This document shows positions 1 through 6,890 of a stretch of 11,557 nucleotides of DNA, piece by piece. The notes beneath the pieces are model-generated. The model was not told the origin of the DNA and did no database searches. It saw nothing but the letters and a program-made list of their open reading frames with translations. The translations under genes and the position numbers were made by a program. This DNA comes from Bryobacteraceae bacterium (GTDB taxonomy: Bacteria > Acidobacteriota > Terriglobia > Bryobacterales > Bryobacteraceae). How positions within the stretch are numbered: position 1 is the stretch's first letter; each line of letters starts with the position of its first letter. The stretch covers positions 1 through 11,557 of the forward strand of contig JASHQT010000127.1 in the NCBI GenBank assembly GCA_030039005.1. Direction: 5' to 3'.

Positions 1-198
1 CTCGCGCCCGCCTGGCTGTGGTTCCAGCCGGAGTTTGTGGTCGACGAATCGCTCAAAGGATTGCGCCGGCGAAAGCTCTTCATCGTTCCCGGATGGCCGT
101 ACAAAGCGGTCGTGGCGGTCGCGTCAAAATTGCCCACCGCTCTCCGCATCGCCGTGGAAAGCACTCGTGTAGCCCGGCCAAAAGCCAATAGCCAATAG
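1..198 (+). CDS. Short-chain dehydrogenase/reductase (SDR), C-terminal fragment
   Basis: The first 65 codons of the window, read in frame 1 and ending at TAG 196-198, are the tail of a gene that begins outside the window. The peptide has the layout typical of the C-terminus of classical SDR enzymes: a hydrophobic/aromatic stretch WLWFQPEFVV, then a basic segment SLKGLRRRKL, then FIVPGW at about residues 27-32, and a final amphipathic stretch with KLP. In this family that region follows the Rossmann core and forms part of the substrate pocket; members are NAD(P)-dependent cytosolic oxidoreductases. The catalytic Tyr-x-x-x-Lys and the nucleotide-binding Gly motif would lie upstream and cannot be seen, so substrate and cofactor are unknown. 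The last codons and the stop fall inside a tandem heptamer repeat, so the extreme C-terminus may be repeat-derived. The gene converges on the sigma-54 activator with only 29 bases between stop codons. Family assignment is by recognition of the pattern, moderately sure. Confidence 0.68.
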   Translation, partial: LAPAWLWFQPEFVVDESLKGLRRRKLFIVPGWPYKAVVAVASKLPTALRIAVESTRVARPKANSQ

Positions 199-203
199 CC
201 AAT
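183..203. repeat. Three tandem copies of heptamer AGCCAAT
   Basis: Positions 183-189, 190-196 and 197-203 are three perfect copies of AGCCAAT. The array supplies the last codons and the TAG stop of the upstream dehydrogenase and ends 24 bases before the stop codon of the convergent regulator. Short tandem heptamers at gene ends are known in several bacterial groups as replication-slippage products. No function is evident here. Confidence 0.85.
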
Positions 204-227
204 CGCGTGCGAGCGGACGCACGTGCC

Positions 228-2174
228 CTACTCCCCCGCCGCCTTTTGCAGCAGTTGCTTCATGTTCAGATTGCGGATCAGCCGGTGCAGATAATTGGGA
301 TGCAGCCCCAGCAGCTTCGCCGCCTCGGTATAGCGGCCCTGCGCCTGTTCGAATGCGTTCAGGATCAGCTCCTTCTTGGCCTCGCGCAGCGCGTCATGGA
401 ACGCGGTCATGCTCGCGCCCGACGCAAATGCCTCCGCCTTTTCGAGCACCGCCTCCGGCAAATCCTCCGGCAGAATCATATCGGACGAACCCAGCACTAC
501 CGCGCGCTCGATCGCATTCTCCAGCTCCCGCACGTTGCCTGGCCAGTCATAGCTCACCAAGCAGGCCCGCGCCGGCGGCGAGACTCCCAATACCGGCCGG
601 TTGGAGCGTTGCGAGAATTTCGCGGCAAAATAACTGGCCAGGAGCGGAATGTCCTCGCGCCGCTCGCGCAACGCGGGCATCCGCAGCGCGACCACGTTCA
701 GCCGGTAGAACAGATCCTCACGGAAGCGTCCTTTCTTGACCTCTTCCTCCAGGTCGCGATTGGTGGCCGCCACTAGCCGCACGTCCAGCTTGATGGTGCG
801 CGTCCCGCCGACGCGTTCGAACTCACGCTCCTGCAAAACGCGCAGGAGCTTGGCTTGCAAGAGCGGCGCCAGCTCGCCGATTTCATCCAGGAACACCGTC
901 CCGCCCTCGGCGATTTCGAGCTTGCCCTTTTTCTGCGCAATGGCGCCCGTGAACGCACCCTTTTCGTGGCCGAACAGCTCGCTTTCGAGCAGGTTTTCCG
1001 CCAGCGCGGCACAGTTGATGGCCACGCACGGCTTGCTGGCGCGGCTGCTTGCCCGATGGATGGCGCGCGCCACCAACTCTTTGCCCGTACCGCTTTCGCC
1101 GTAAATCAGCACCGTGATGTCGCGCGGCGCCACGCGCGCGATGAACTGGTATACGTCGCGCATGCGCGGGCTGTCGCCCACCATGTTGTGCTCCAGGCTG
1201 ATCTCCTCTTGCAGCCGGCGGTTCTCCTGCTCCAGCGACTCCATCCGCCGCGCGTTTTCGAGCGCCGCGGCCGCAATGCTTCCGATCCCGGTCAGCAATT
1301 GCAGGTGATCCTCGTCGAAGCGCGCCTCGGGATTCGAGGAGTCCAGATAAATCACACCCAGGATGCGCTCGAACACCTCCAGCGGCACCGCCAGGACGCT
1401 GCGAATTCGCCGCTCGACGATGCTGGCGGTGTCGGAAAAGGATTCCTCGGCGGGAAGGTCGTTGGAAAGAATCGCCACGCCGTCGGAAAGCACCTGCGAA
1501 ACGATCGTGCGGCTCACTTGCACCGGCTGATTGGCGCCCCCGCGCCGGTCCCACCCGAACACCGAAGTCCATTCCTCCGCGCCATGCTCGCACAGCAGGA
1601 TCGCGGCGCGATCGGCCGGTGCGACCTCAAAAATAGATTCCAGAATCTTCTTTTCCAGAACTTCCAGTCCGCGCACCGAGTTCACGGCTTTGCTGATCCG
1701 CAGCAGCACGTCCAAATCCCGTACCGTCCGGTTGCTTTTGCCGTTTTCAAACGAAATCTTCTCCAGGTCCCGCAGGTACCGCGCATCCTGCTTGCGCAGG
1801 ATGATGGTGGACCCGGCGCCGGCATCGGTCCTTTCGAACTCCACCGAAGTGGAGACATCCTTTTCCGCCTCTGCTTTGGAGAGCACAAACACGAACAACG
1901 AGCTTCCGATCTTGATTTCATCGCCCGAATCGAGCGTGCGTTCCGTGACCGGAACGCCGTTGACGAACGTACTGTTGCGGCTATTCAGGTCCTGAATCTT
2001 GAACTGCCCCTCGCTGTACGTAATGACGCAGTGCTTGCGCGACACCGCCGCATCCAACAGCGCGACGTCGTTGGAAGGTTCCCGCCCCAGCGACGTCTCG
2101 TTTTCCGTCAGCGGGATCGCGCTGCCTTTCAGTGGGCCAGCCACTGCCTCGAGTTCAGCCGGATTGTCGGGCAT
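228..2174 (-). CDS. FHA-GAF-AAA+-HTH sigma-54-dependent transcriptional activator
   Basis: This 648-residue cytoplasmic protein is a bacterial enhancer-binding protein that would use ATP hydrolysis to open promoters bound by sigma-54 RNA polymerase. Residues about 5-100 form an FHA domain with an intact phosphothreonine-binding set: G30-R31, SRKH 45-48, N67, T69 and N72-G73. Residues about 150-310 are a GAF-like sensor domain, followed by a short coiled-coil-like linker (310-328). The AAA+ domain has Walker A GESGTGKE (359-366), the sigma-54 contact loop GAFTGA (406-411), Walker [12 protein letters not shown] (425-435), FREDLFYRL with candidate arginine fingers (484-492) and DWPGNVREL (543-551). 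A Fis-type helix-turn-helix covers about 610-638. It has FHA and GAF where NtrC has a receiver domain, so its input is probably a phosphoprotein and/or a small ligand rather than a histidine kinase. It lies 90 bases downstream of the Ser/Thr kinase gene on the same strand, suggesting the kinase as the source of phosphothreonine. No strong Shine-Dalgarno precedes the ATG; a -10-like box sits just upstream. All catalytic motifs are intact, so it should be functional. Confidence 0.96.
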   Translation of the reverse strand: MPDNPAELEAVAGPLKGSAIPLTENETSLGREPSNDVALLDAAVSRKHCVITYSEGQFKIQDLNSRNSTFVNGVPVTERTLDSGDEIKIGSSLFVFVLSKAEAEKDVSTSVEFERTDAGAGSTIILRKQDARYLRDLEKISFENGKSNRTVRDLDVLLRISKAVNSVRGLEVLEKKILESIFEVAPADRAAILLCEHGAEEWTSVFGWDRRGGANQPVQVSRTIVSQVLSDGVAILSNDLPAEESFSDTASIVERRIRSVLAVPLEVFERILGVIYLDSSNPEARFDEDHLQLLTGIGSIAAAALENARRMESLEQENRRLQEEISLEHNMVGDSPRMRDVYQFIARVAPRDITVLIYGESGTGKELVARAIHRASSRASKPCVAINCAALAENLLESELFGHEKGAFTGAIAQKKGKLEIAEGGTVFLDEIGELAPLLQAKLLRVLQEREFERVGGTRTIKLDVRLVAATNRDLEEEVKKGRFREDLFYRLNVVALRMPALRERREDIPLLASYFAAKFSQRSNRPVLGVSPPARACLVSYDWPGNVRELENAIERAVVLGSSDMILPEDLPEAVLEKAEAFASGASMTAFHDALREAKKELILNAFEQAQGRYTEAAKLLGLHPNYLHRLIRNLNMKQLLQKAAGE

Positions 2175-2185
2175 CTTCAGGCGTA

Positions 2186-2191
2186 AGTATA
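2186..2191 (-). promoter_or_regulatory. Possible -10 box upstream of the FHA regulator
   Basis: On the minus strand TATACT (5 of 6 matches to TATAAT) ends 11 bases before the ATG at 2174. At 17-bp spacing the -35 position (2209-2214) reads ATACCA, only 3 of 6 matches. If used, the 5' leader would be about 5 bases. It would give the regulator its own promoter besides read-through from the kinase gene. Weak, based on sequence match alone. Confidence 0.25.
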
Positions 2192-2264
2192 ACGGATCGT
2201 GCGCAGGTTGGTATCTGAGAGAAACACCTGAAAAGCGTTAGCGCGAATCGTAGGCCGGCGTGTT

Positions 2265-5024
2265 TTATTGATTAAATCCTGCGGGCAATCGGCCCGTCTG
2301 GATCAGAATCTTGATATCGCGTGCCTGGTCCTCCAGCGTTTTGCGAACCTCGGAAGGTTGCGCGCCGGGCGGGGGCGGGGGAACCAAGGCGAGTCCCCGC
2401 TCCACGGTTTCCAGAGCCTTGCTTGCTTCTCCATTGTTGGCGTAGGCTTGTGCAAGATAGACAATCGCGCCCGGCTCTTTGCCTCCCGACAAATCGTAGG
2501 CGCGTTGAGCATAACCGAGCGCTCGCCGGTAATCCCGCAAGGCTGCAATCGGAGTCGCCATCAAAACGATCGCCGCCTCGCTCAGATTCTGTGCCGCTGC
2601 ATCGGGCTGATCGGCGATTCGCTCGAGTGTCGCGATACTGGCCTTCGAATACTGCGCGGCCTGGTCCATACGTCCTTCGGATGCCAGAATTTTTGCAGCT
2701 CGTCCTTGCGCTTCCGCGCCGATCACAAAATTGGACGCTTTCGAAGGATCGATGGCCGCCAGCGCATTGCTGAGATCGATTAACTTTTGATAGTCGCTCA
2801 GGGCTTCATTCTTGTTGCCGAGCGCCAACTGAACCATCGCCAGCGTCCGGTACACATTCATTCGCCTGCGAGCATTCGTAGCGTTTTTGGGATCCACCGT
2901 CGCGGTGCGATCGTACACCTGGCGCGGATGTTCGAGCATGCGGAGCGCGTCGGCATATTCGCCAATCTGCGCTTCGCCGAATGCGATCATGTTCTCCATG
3001 CGCGCTCGATTAATCTCGGCTTCCGGCGTATCGCGCTCCGCGGGCGGAAGCCGGCTTAAGGCCTCCAGTCCTTTCCGAATGGTCGCGATTCCCAGCCGCG
3101 GATCCAGCATCATCTGCACCGTGCCTGCTAGATTCTCCGCTCGGGAAAGGCTGAGCAATGCGCGAGCGTCCTCGGGCGAGATGGCCAAAGCAGCCTCCAG
3201 GTGGGCGCGCGCCTTTTGCGCGGCAGCCAGCACTCGATCGGTGGCGCCCTGTTCGGTCAAGCCGCCGCCCGGGCTGCCGATCACGTCCATCAGCGCGACA
3301 TAGGCTTGGCCGGCATCCACCTGACGATCCAGATCGCGCGGGTTCGCCGCAACCAGGCGCTCGAAAATCGCCGTCGACTGATTCAGCTTTGCGATCGCAT
3401 CGCGGTTGTGCCCCAGAAGATTCAATGCCGGTCCGAGTTGGAAGTACGCACGTGCCAAATCCTGTTGCACGCGCACGTCGCTAGCGTTCTCGCGTTCGAG
3501 CGTGTCCAGAATGCCGATCGCCTTTTGATCGCTTTCGTAAGCCTCACTTGCGTTGCCCAAACTGTCGCCACCGCCGAGCGGCGCTTCCAGGATTTCGCCG
3601 AGCCTGAGGTAGCCTTCGGCCAACTCCAGACTCAAAGCGCGATCCTGCCCTTTTGCGGCAGCCAAACGATCCAGGTAAAGCAGAGATTGGCTCGCCATGC
3701 CGGCCCGAACTGGCAAGGAACCGGGCAGCGCTTGGACCGCATCGTAAAGCGGGAACAAAAGATAATTCGCCAGCTTTCTCGAATCGGAGAAACGCTGCTC
3801 GGCCAGAGCGCGTTCCTTGTCCGCCACCCGAGCTTGCCACAGGGTTCCCGCTAAGCCAGCAATCAGCAGCAGCAGAATGAAAATGACCGACGCGACACCC
3901 ACGCGATGACGGCGCAGAAATTTGCGAGCCACATAGACGCGCGTACCCTCCACCGCGATTACCGGTAAGCCGTCCAGATGCCGCGTAATATCTTCGGAGA
4001 ACTGCTCTACCGATCCGTAGCGGTCCTCTGGCTTCTTGGCGAGCGCCTTCATCGCGATGCTATCCAGATCGCCGCGCAACGGGGCTTTCCGATCCGCGGG
4101 GGCGAGCGAACTGGGCCGTTGCGCTTCGCTCGTGACGACGGCCGCGATCATCTCCGCCGCGCTCGATGCAGTGGCCGAGAACGGCCCGCGGCCGGCCAGC
4201 AGTTCATACAGAATCACACCCAGCGAATAAACATCGCTGGCGACCGTGCAGGGCAATCCCTGGATTTGCTCCGGACTCGCGTATTGCGGCGTGAGCAGCA
4301 GACTGGTAATCATCGTGAGCGTCTGTTCCGTGCCGCTACCCGGAGGCGCCAGCACCTTCGCGATTCCAAAATCCAGCAGTTTCGGCTCGCCCGCCGCGTT
4401 GACCAAAATGTTGCCGGGCTTCAGGTCGCGGTGAATCACCAGATGCTGATGCGCGTAATGCACCGCCGCGCAAATCTTGCCGAACACCTCCAGCCGCTGC
4501 CGGACGGAAAGATGGTGCGATTCGCAATATTCGTCCAGCCTCACGCCTTCCACGTACTCCATCACCAGGTACGGTTGGCCGTCGCGAGTGACGCCGCCAT
4601 CGAGCAACCGCGCGATATTGGGATGCTCGAGCCCCGCCAGGATCTGGCGTTCTTCGAGGAAGCGCTCGGCCATGAGGGCGGCAGCGGCCGGAGTTCCGCT
4701 AATCAGCTTGATGGCGGCACGCTGCTCAAAATCTTCCACCCGCCGCGCCAGGTACACCGCGCCCATGCCGCCTTCGCCGATTTTCCTGACAATTTCAAAA
4801 GCGCCTACGCGGGAGCCCTCGAGCGGCCGACTCGCGCGCAGCAAGCTGATGCGCTCCTGCTCCTCGTAACCGGCGAGCGTCCCCCGAACTTCCCGTTCCA
4901 TCGCAGGATCGCCGCCGCAGCGCTCGCGAATGAAGGAAGCCCGCGCCCCGACCGGGACATCGAGCGCTTCATGGAAGATTTCCTCCACTAGGCGCCAGTA
5001 GTCGCTGGACTTGGCATCAGGCAT
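2265..5024 (-). CDS. Transmembrane Ser/Thr protein kinase with TPR-like C-terminal sensor region
   Basis: From ATG 5022-5024 this is a 919-residue Hanks-type (PknB-like) kinase. The N-terminal ~70 residues are a helical segment common in acidobacterial and planctomycete kinases that pair with ECF sigma factors. The kinase domain (about 77-355) is complete: glycine loop GEGGMGAVY 83-91, catalytic lysine K106 in AAIKL, HRDLKPGN 198-205 with catalytic D200 and N205, DFG 218-220 and SPE 250-252. The activation loop between the last two holds five threonines that could be autophosphorylated. One membrane segment (about 376-396) follows a basic stretch RKFLRRHR. The remaining ~520 residues, predicted outside the cytoplasm, are alpha-helical with repeated TPR-like A/Y/G patterns such as LAEGYLRLGEIL and IVYLAQAYANNGEASKAL. 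The start codon overlaps the sigma stop in ATGCCTGA, so translation is coupled. A TTG eight codons upstream is in frame, but the ATG has GAGG nine bases before it and is preferred. Likely targets are the coupled sigma factor and perhaps proteins read by the FHA regulator downstream; both are inferences. Confidence 0.95.
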   Translation of the reverse strand: MPDAKSSDYWRLVEEIFHEALDVPVGARASFIRERCGGDPAMEREVRGTLAGYEEQERISLLRASRPLEGSRVGAFEIVRKIGEGGMGAVYLARRVEDFEQRAAIKLISGTPAAAALMAERFLEERQILAGLEHPNIARLLDGGVTRDGQPYLVMEYVEGVRLDEYCESHHLSVRQRLEVFGKICAAVHYAHQHLVIHRDLKPGNILVNAAGEPKLLDFGIAKVLAPPGSGTEQTLTMITSLLLTPQYASPEQIQGLPCTVASDVYSLGVILYELLAGRGPFSATASSAAEMIAAVVTSEAQRPSSLAPADRKAPLRGDLDSIAMKALAKKPEDRYGSVEQFSEDITRHLDGLPVIAVEGTRVYVARKFLRRHRVGVASVIFILLLLIAGLAGTLWQARVADKERALAEQRFSDSRKLANYLLFPLYDAVQALPGSLPVRAGMASQSLLYLDRLAAAKGQDRALSLELAEGYLRLGEILEAPLGGGDSLGNASEAYESDQKAIGILDTLERENASDVRVQQDLARAYFQLGPALNLLGHNRDAIAKLNQSTAIFERLVAANPRDLDRQVDAGQAYVALMDVIGSPGGGLTEQGATDRVLAAAQKARAHLEAALAISPEDARALLSLSRAENLAGTVQMMLDPRLGIATIRKGLEALSRLPPAERDTPEAEINRARMENMIAFGEAQIGEYADALRMLEHPRQVYDRTATVDPKNATNARRRMNVYRTLAMVQLALGNKNEALSDYQKLIDLSNALAAIDPSKASNFVIGAEAQGRAAKILASEGRMDQAAQYSKASIATLERIADQPDAAAQNLSEAAIVLMATPIAALRDYRRALGYAQRAYDLSGGKEPGAIVYLAQAYANNGEASKALETVERGLALVPPPPPGAQPSEVRKTLEDQARDIKILIQTGRLPAGFNQ

Positions 5025-5625
5025 GGCGGGGCGCCTCGTTTGGACCAAGGCCGGGACGGAGCCGGTTGAAGAGCCATCCGCGCGCGAATCTCAGATCGCG
5101 TTCCGCCGTCGCGAGAGAAACCTCCAATATCTCGGCCGATTCTTGCGTGGTGCATCCCAGTATATGGCACAATTCCACCATCTGCGCCTTGCGTTTATCG
5201 ATCTTCTCCAACTCATCCAGCGCGGAATCGAGATCGATATACTCCGGCCCGTTTAAGTTGAACCACGGAAGCTGATCCGAAAGACGCTGGTCGCTCAGGG
5301 GTACGCGCTCGTTGTGACCTCCGCGCTTCTCCCGCAGGTTGCGGCGCGCATGATCGATCAGAATCATGCGCATGATCTTCGCTGTAAAAGTGAAAAAATG
5401 CGCCCGGTCCGCCCAGTTCGGCGACCGCTGATTACAGAGCCGCAGGTACAACTCGTGAACCAGACCGGTGGCTTGCAACGTGTGCCCGGGATGCTCGCGT
5501 TGCAAACAGGCATAAGCGATGCGCCGCAGATCCGGATAGACTAGCGGAACCAGCTCTTGAAAAGCCCCGGATTGGCCCTCCTTCCATTCCCGGAGCAACC
5601 GAGTGATCTCGCCTGCCTCAGCCAT
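5017..5625 (-). CDS. ECF-subfamily RNA polymerase sigma factor (Sig-70_X6 / Sigma70_ECF type)
   Basis: With the ATG at 5623-5625 the product has 202 residues, the normal size for this group of extracytoplasmic-function sigma factors. Region 2 spans about 20-100 and includes the group signature HTLQATGLVHELYLRL (48-63) and HFFTFTAKIMRMILIDHARR (76-95), the part that binds core polymerase and the -10 element. Region 4 spans about 135-190, with a helix-turn-helix around TTQESAEILEVSLATAERDLRFARGWL split at 159-185 for -35 recognition. An upstream in-frame ATG at 5668-5670 adds 15 residues without family resemblance, whereas the chosen start places EITRLL near the N-terminus as usual for the family. 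No anti-sigma gene adjoins it. Instead its stop overlaps the start of a membrane Ser/Thr kinase by 8 bases, implying that the kinase controls it. Region 2.2 lacks the usual acidic cluster and has T53 there, as in phospho-activated ECF factors. The hydrolase gene ends 68 bases upstream on the same strand and may be co-transcribed. Confidence 0.94.
   Translation of the reverse strand: MAEAGEITRLLREWKEGQSGAFQELVPLVYPDLRRIAYACLQREHPGHTLQATGLVHELYLRLCNQRSPNWADRAHFFTFTAKIMRMILIDHARRNLREKRGGHNERVPLSDQRLSDQLPWFNLNGPEYIDLDSALDELEKIDKRKAQMVELCHILGCTTQESAEILEVSLATAERDLRFARGWLFNRLRPGLGPNEAPRHA
5034..5037 (-). promoter_or_regulatory. Ribosome binding site of the kinase gene
   Basis: GAGG on the minus strand lies 9 bases before the ATG at 5022-5024, inside the last codons of the sigma gene. 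It favours this ATG over the in-frame TTG at 5046-5048, which has no comparable site. The arrangement fits coupled translation of sigma factor and kinase. Confidence 0.6.
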
Positions 5626-5643
5626 AGAGACCAGCCATAGAGA
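5618..5643 (-). repeat. 13-bp tandem duplication spanning the sigma factor start
   Basis: On the minus strand TCTCTATGGCTGG (5643-5631) is followed directly by TCTCTATGGCTGA (5630-5618), identical in 12 of 13 positions. The second copy carries the proposed sigma start codon. The first copy carries another ATG (5638-5636), out of frame because the unit is 13 bases, which opens a 6-codon frame (MAGLYG) stopping at TGA 5620-5618, just inside the sigma gene. Confidence 0.8.
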
Positions 5644-5693
5644 ACGATTGTTGCACGGCAAACGCGGCATCGGCGCGTTAGGCCAGGCGCAGT

Positions 5694-6791
5694 TCAGTTC
5701 ACATGCTTGCTCATCCAGCTTTGAATCAAGGCCGCGATCTGCAGATTGTTCTTCTCAACCATCACCATGTGACCGTTGCCGTGAATCCCGTGGTCCTCTA
5801 GGCGGAAATGGGTATTGGAAACCCCGGCTTGCGTCAGGAACTTGGCCGTGCAGTGGTCGTAGGGCGCGTGGTAGGACGCCTCGGCGGTAACGATGAGCAC
5901 CGGAATCCCCTGAAGGTTGACGATTCGTCGCGGCGGCTCCGCCTGTTCCCAGCAGCGCACCAAGTCCGGCCCGTCCGCTTTGGGCTCCTGCACGATGGCC
6001 AGGTCGGCGGGACTTTGCGCCGGCGGCGCGTAGGCGATCGGGATGTCGGTGATACCCCAAGCGCGATTCTTGTCTTGGTCGAAAACGGCGTCACGGAAGG
6101 GCGGTCCACTGGGCTCGATGGCCACGATTCCCTTGACCGCTTTCGGCCGCGCATCGGCCAACAGCCACCCAAACGCTCCCGACTGCGAGTGGGTAACCAG
6201 AATCGCCGGGCCGATCTTGTCGAGCAGAATTGCGCCGGCGGCCCGCACCAGAGTTTGCGTCTCGACGGCGCTCTCCAGGCCCTCCACCTGGGTTGCGTAG
6301 AAGGCGTCGAACGTTGGATCCCCTTTTCGGCCAGTTCCCGGCCACTGGGTGTGCTTTCGGGCCTGCGGCCAGATATGCGCGATTTCGGGCGCGGTAAAGC
6401 GCTCTTCGACCCACGCCGGCGGCCTCATCTGCAATGGGCCATTGGCGTTGGGATGCCAGGGAGATCGCCCTCGCGCGGGCTGATCGACGAGATACACCAC
6501 GTACCCTTGCTCCAGAAAGTAGTCCGCCCACCCGGCGCGCCCATCGGGCGTTCCCATCCAGTTGGTGGCGGTCTGTCCAGCGCCGTGGATGAACACGAGC
6601 GGATATTTCCTGGAAACAACGCGCGGGCGAAGCACCTCAACGTACATTTGACCGGCCATGACTTCATTGCCCGGCTTGCCTGCGTACTTGCCGCCGACAT
6701 AGAAGTAGTCCCGTGTTGACAAAGCATGTTGGCCGAACACTGGAAAAATACACGCGAATAGGGCGACGGCTAGGGCGGCGGGCCGAATCAT
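5694..6791 (-). CDS. Secreted alpha/beta-hydrolase (esterase/lipase-like)
   Basis: This 365-residue protein begins with a signal peptide: an n-region MIRP, a hydrophobic core to about residue 17 and a probable cleavage after VFG (about residue 20). The fold shows the oxyanion-region motif FIHGAGQT (67-74), the strand-turn YVVYLVDQPARGRS (97-110), a nucleophile elbow THSQSG (200-205) with S202 as the likely nucleophile, and a C-terminal HGNGHMVMVEKN stretch with H341 as the likely catalytic histidine. The acid is probably E226 in VAIEPSGPP, or E304 in TAEASYH; the sequence does not decide. Both outer glycines of the usual G-x-S-x-G elbow are replaced (T200, S204), a known variation. It would act outside the cytoplasm on an ester or similar bond; the substrate is unknown. 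It lies upstream of and codirectional with the sigma/kinase pair (68-base gap) and divergent from the IPT-like gene. A perfect -10 box 6 bases before the ATG suggests a leaderless transcript. Confidence 0.88.
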   Translation of the reverse strand: MIRPAALAVALFACIFPVFGQHALSTRDYFYVGGKYAGKPGNEVMAGQMYVEVLRPRVVSRKYPLVFIHGAGQTATNWMGTPDGRAGWADYFLEQGYVVYLVDQPARGRSPWHPNANGPLQMRPPAWVEERFTAPEIAHIWPQARKHTQWPGTGRKGDPTFDAFYATQVEGLESAVETQTLVRAAGAILLDKIGPAILVTHSQSGAFGWLLADARPKAVKGIVAIEPSGPPFRDAVFDQDKNRAWGITDIPIAYAPPAQSPADLAIVQEPKADGPDLVRCWEQAEPPRRIVNLQGIPVLIVTAEASYHAPYDHCTAKFLTQAGVSNTHFRLEDHGIHGNGHMVMVEKNNLQIAALIQSWMSKHVN

Positions 6792-6797
6792 CTCGAC

Positions 6798-6803
6798 ATT
6801 ATA
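6798..6803 (-). promoter_or_regulatory. Perfect -10 box for a probable leaderless hydrolase transcript
   Basis: TATAAT on the minus strand ends 6 bases before the ATG at 6791-6789. Transcription normally starts about 7 bases after the -10 box, which here is the A of the start codon. No Shine-Dalgarno lies between. No good -35 is present at 16-18 bp spacing, nor an extended -10 TG, so the box may be chance or may depend on an activator. Confidence 0.45.
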
Positions 6804-6881
6804 TGGGACTCGCCTGTGCTACCGGCGGCTCAAGACATGGGCGGGCGGACCTAATTGAGGGCGTTTACCCGCCAATGACGC

Positions 6882-6885
6882 AGGG
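6882..6885 (+). promoter_or_regulatory. Ribosome binding site of the IPT-like secreted protein
   Basis: AGGG followed by TGAGT gives a 5-base spacing to ATG 6891. It supports ATG 6891 as the start rather than the in-frame GTG at 6885, which overlaps the site itself. Confidence 0.55.
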
Positions 6886-6890
6886 TGAGT

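Noticed and set aside
855..2186. Long open frame (443 codons) on the + strand opposite the FHA regulator
   Set aside because: The minus-strand frame encodes an intact FHA-GAF-AAA+-HTH protein. The + frame is rich in Arg, His and Gln with no recognisable motif, as expected for an antisense shadow in GC-rich DNA.
2231..2246. GCGCTAACGC followed by TTTT (minus strand) as a terminator after the kinase gene
   Set aside because: Stem of only three base pairs; too weak to call. It therefore does not show that the FHA regulator is transcriptionally separate from the kinase.
3978..4991. Open frame of 337 codons on the + strand opposite the kinase domain
   Set aside because: It lies entirely over the catalytic domain of a complete kinase and its composition is shadow-like.
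5025..5048. Upstream TTG start for the kinase (8 more residues)
   Set aside because: No ribosome site before it, whereas the ATG at 5022-5024 has GAGG at 9 bases and overlaps the sigma stop in the usual coupled way.
5626..5670. Upstream ATG start for the sigma factor (15 more residues)
   Set aside because: The extra residues do not resemble the family N-terminus and the region includes the tandem duplication. It cannot be excluded entirely.
6838..6874. GGCGGG / CCCGCC inverted repeat in the divergent intergenic region as an operator
   Set aside because: Only 6 bp per arm with a loop of about 24 bases in GC-rich DNA; expected by chance.
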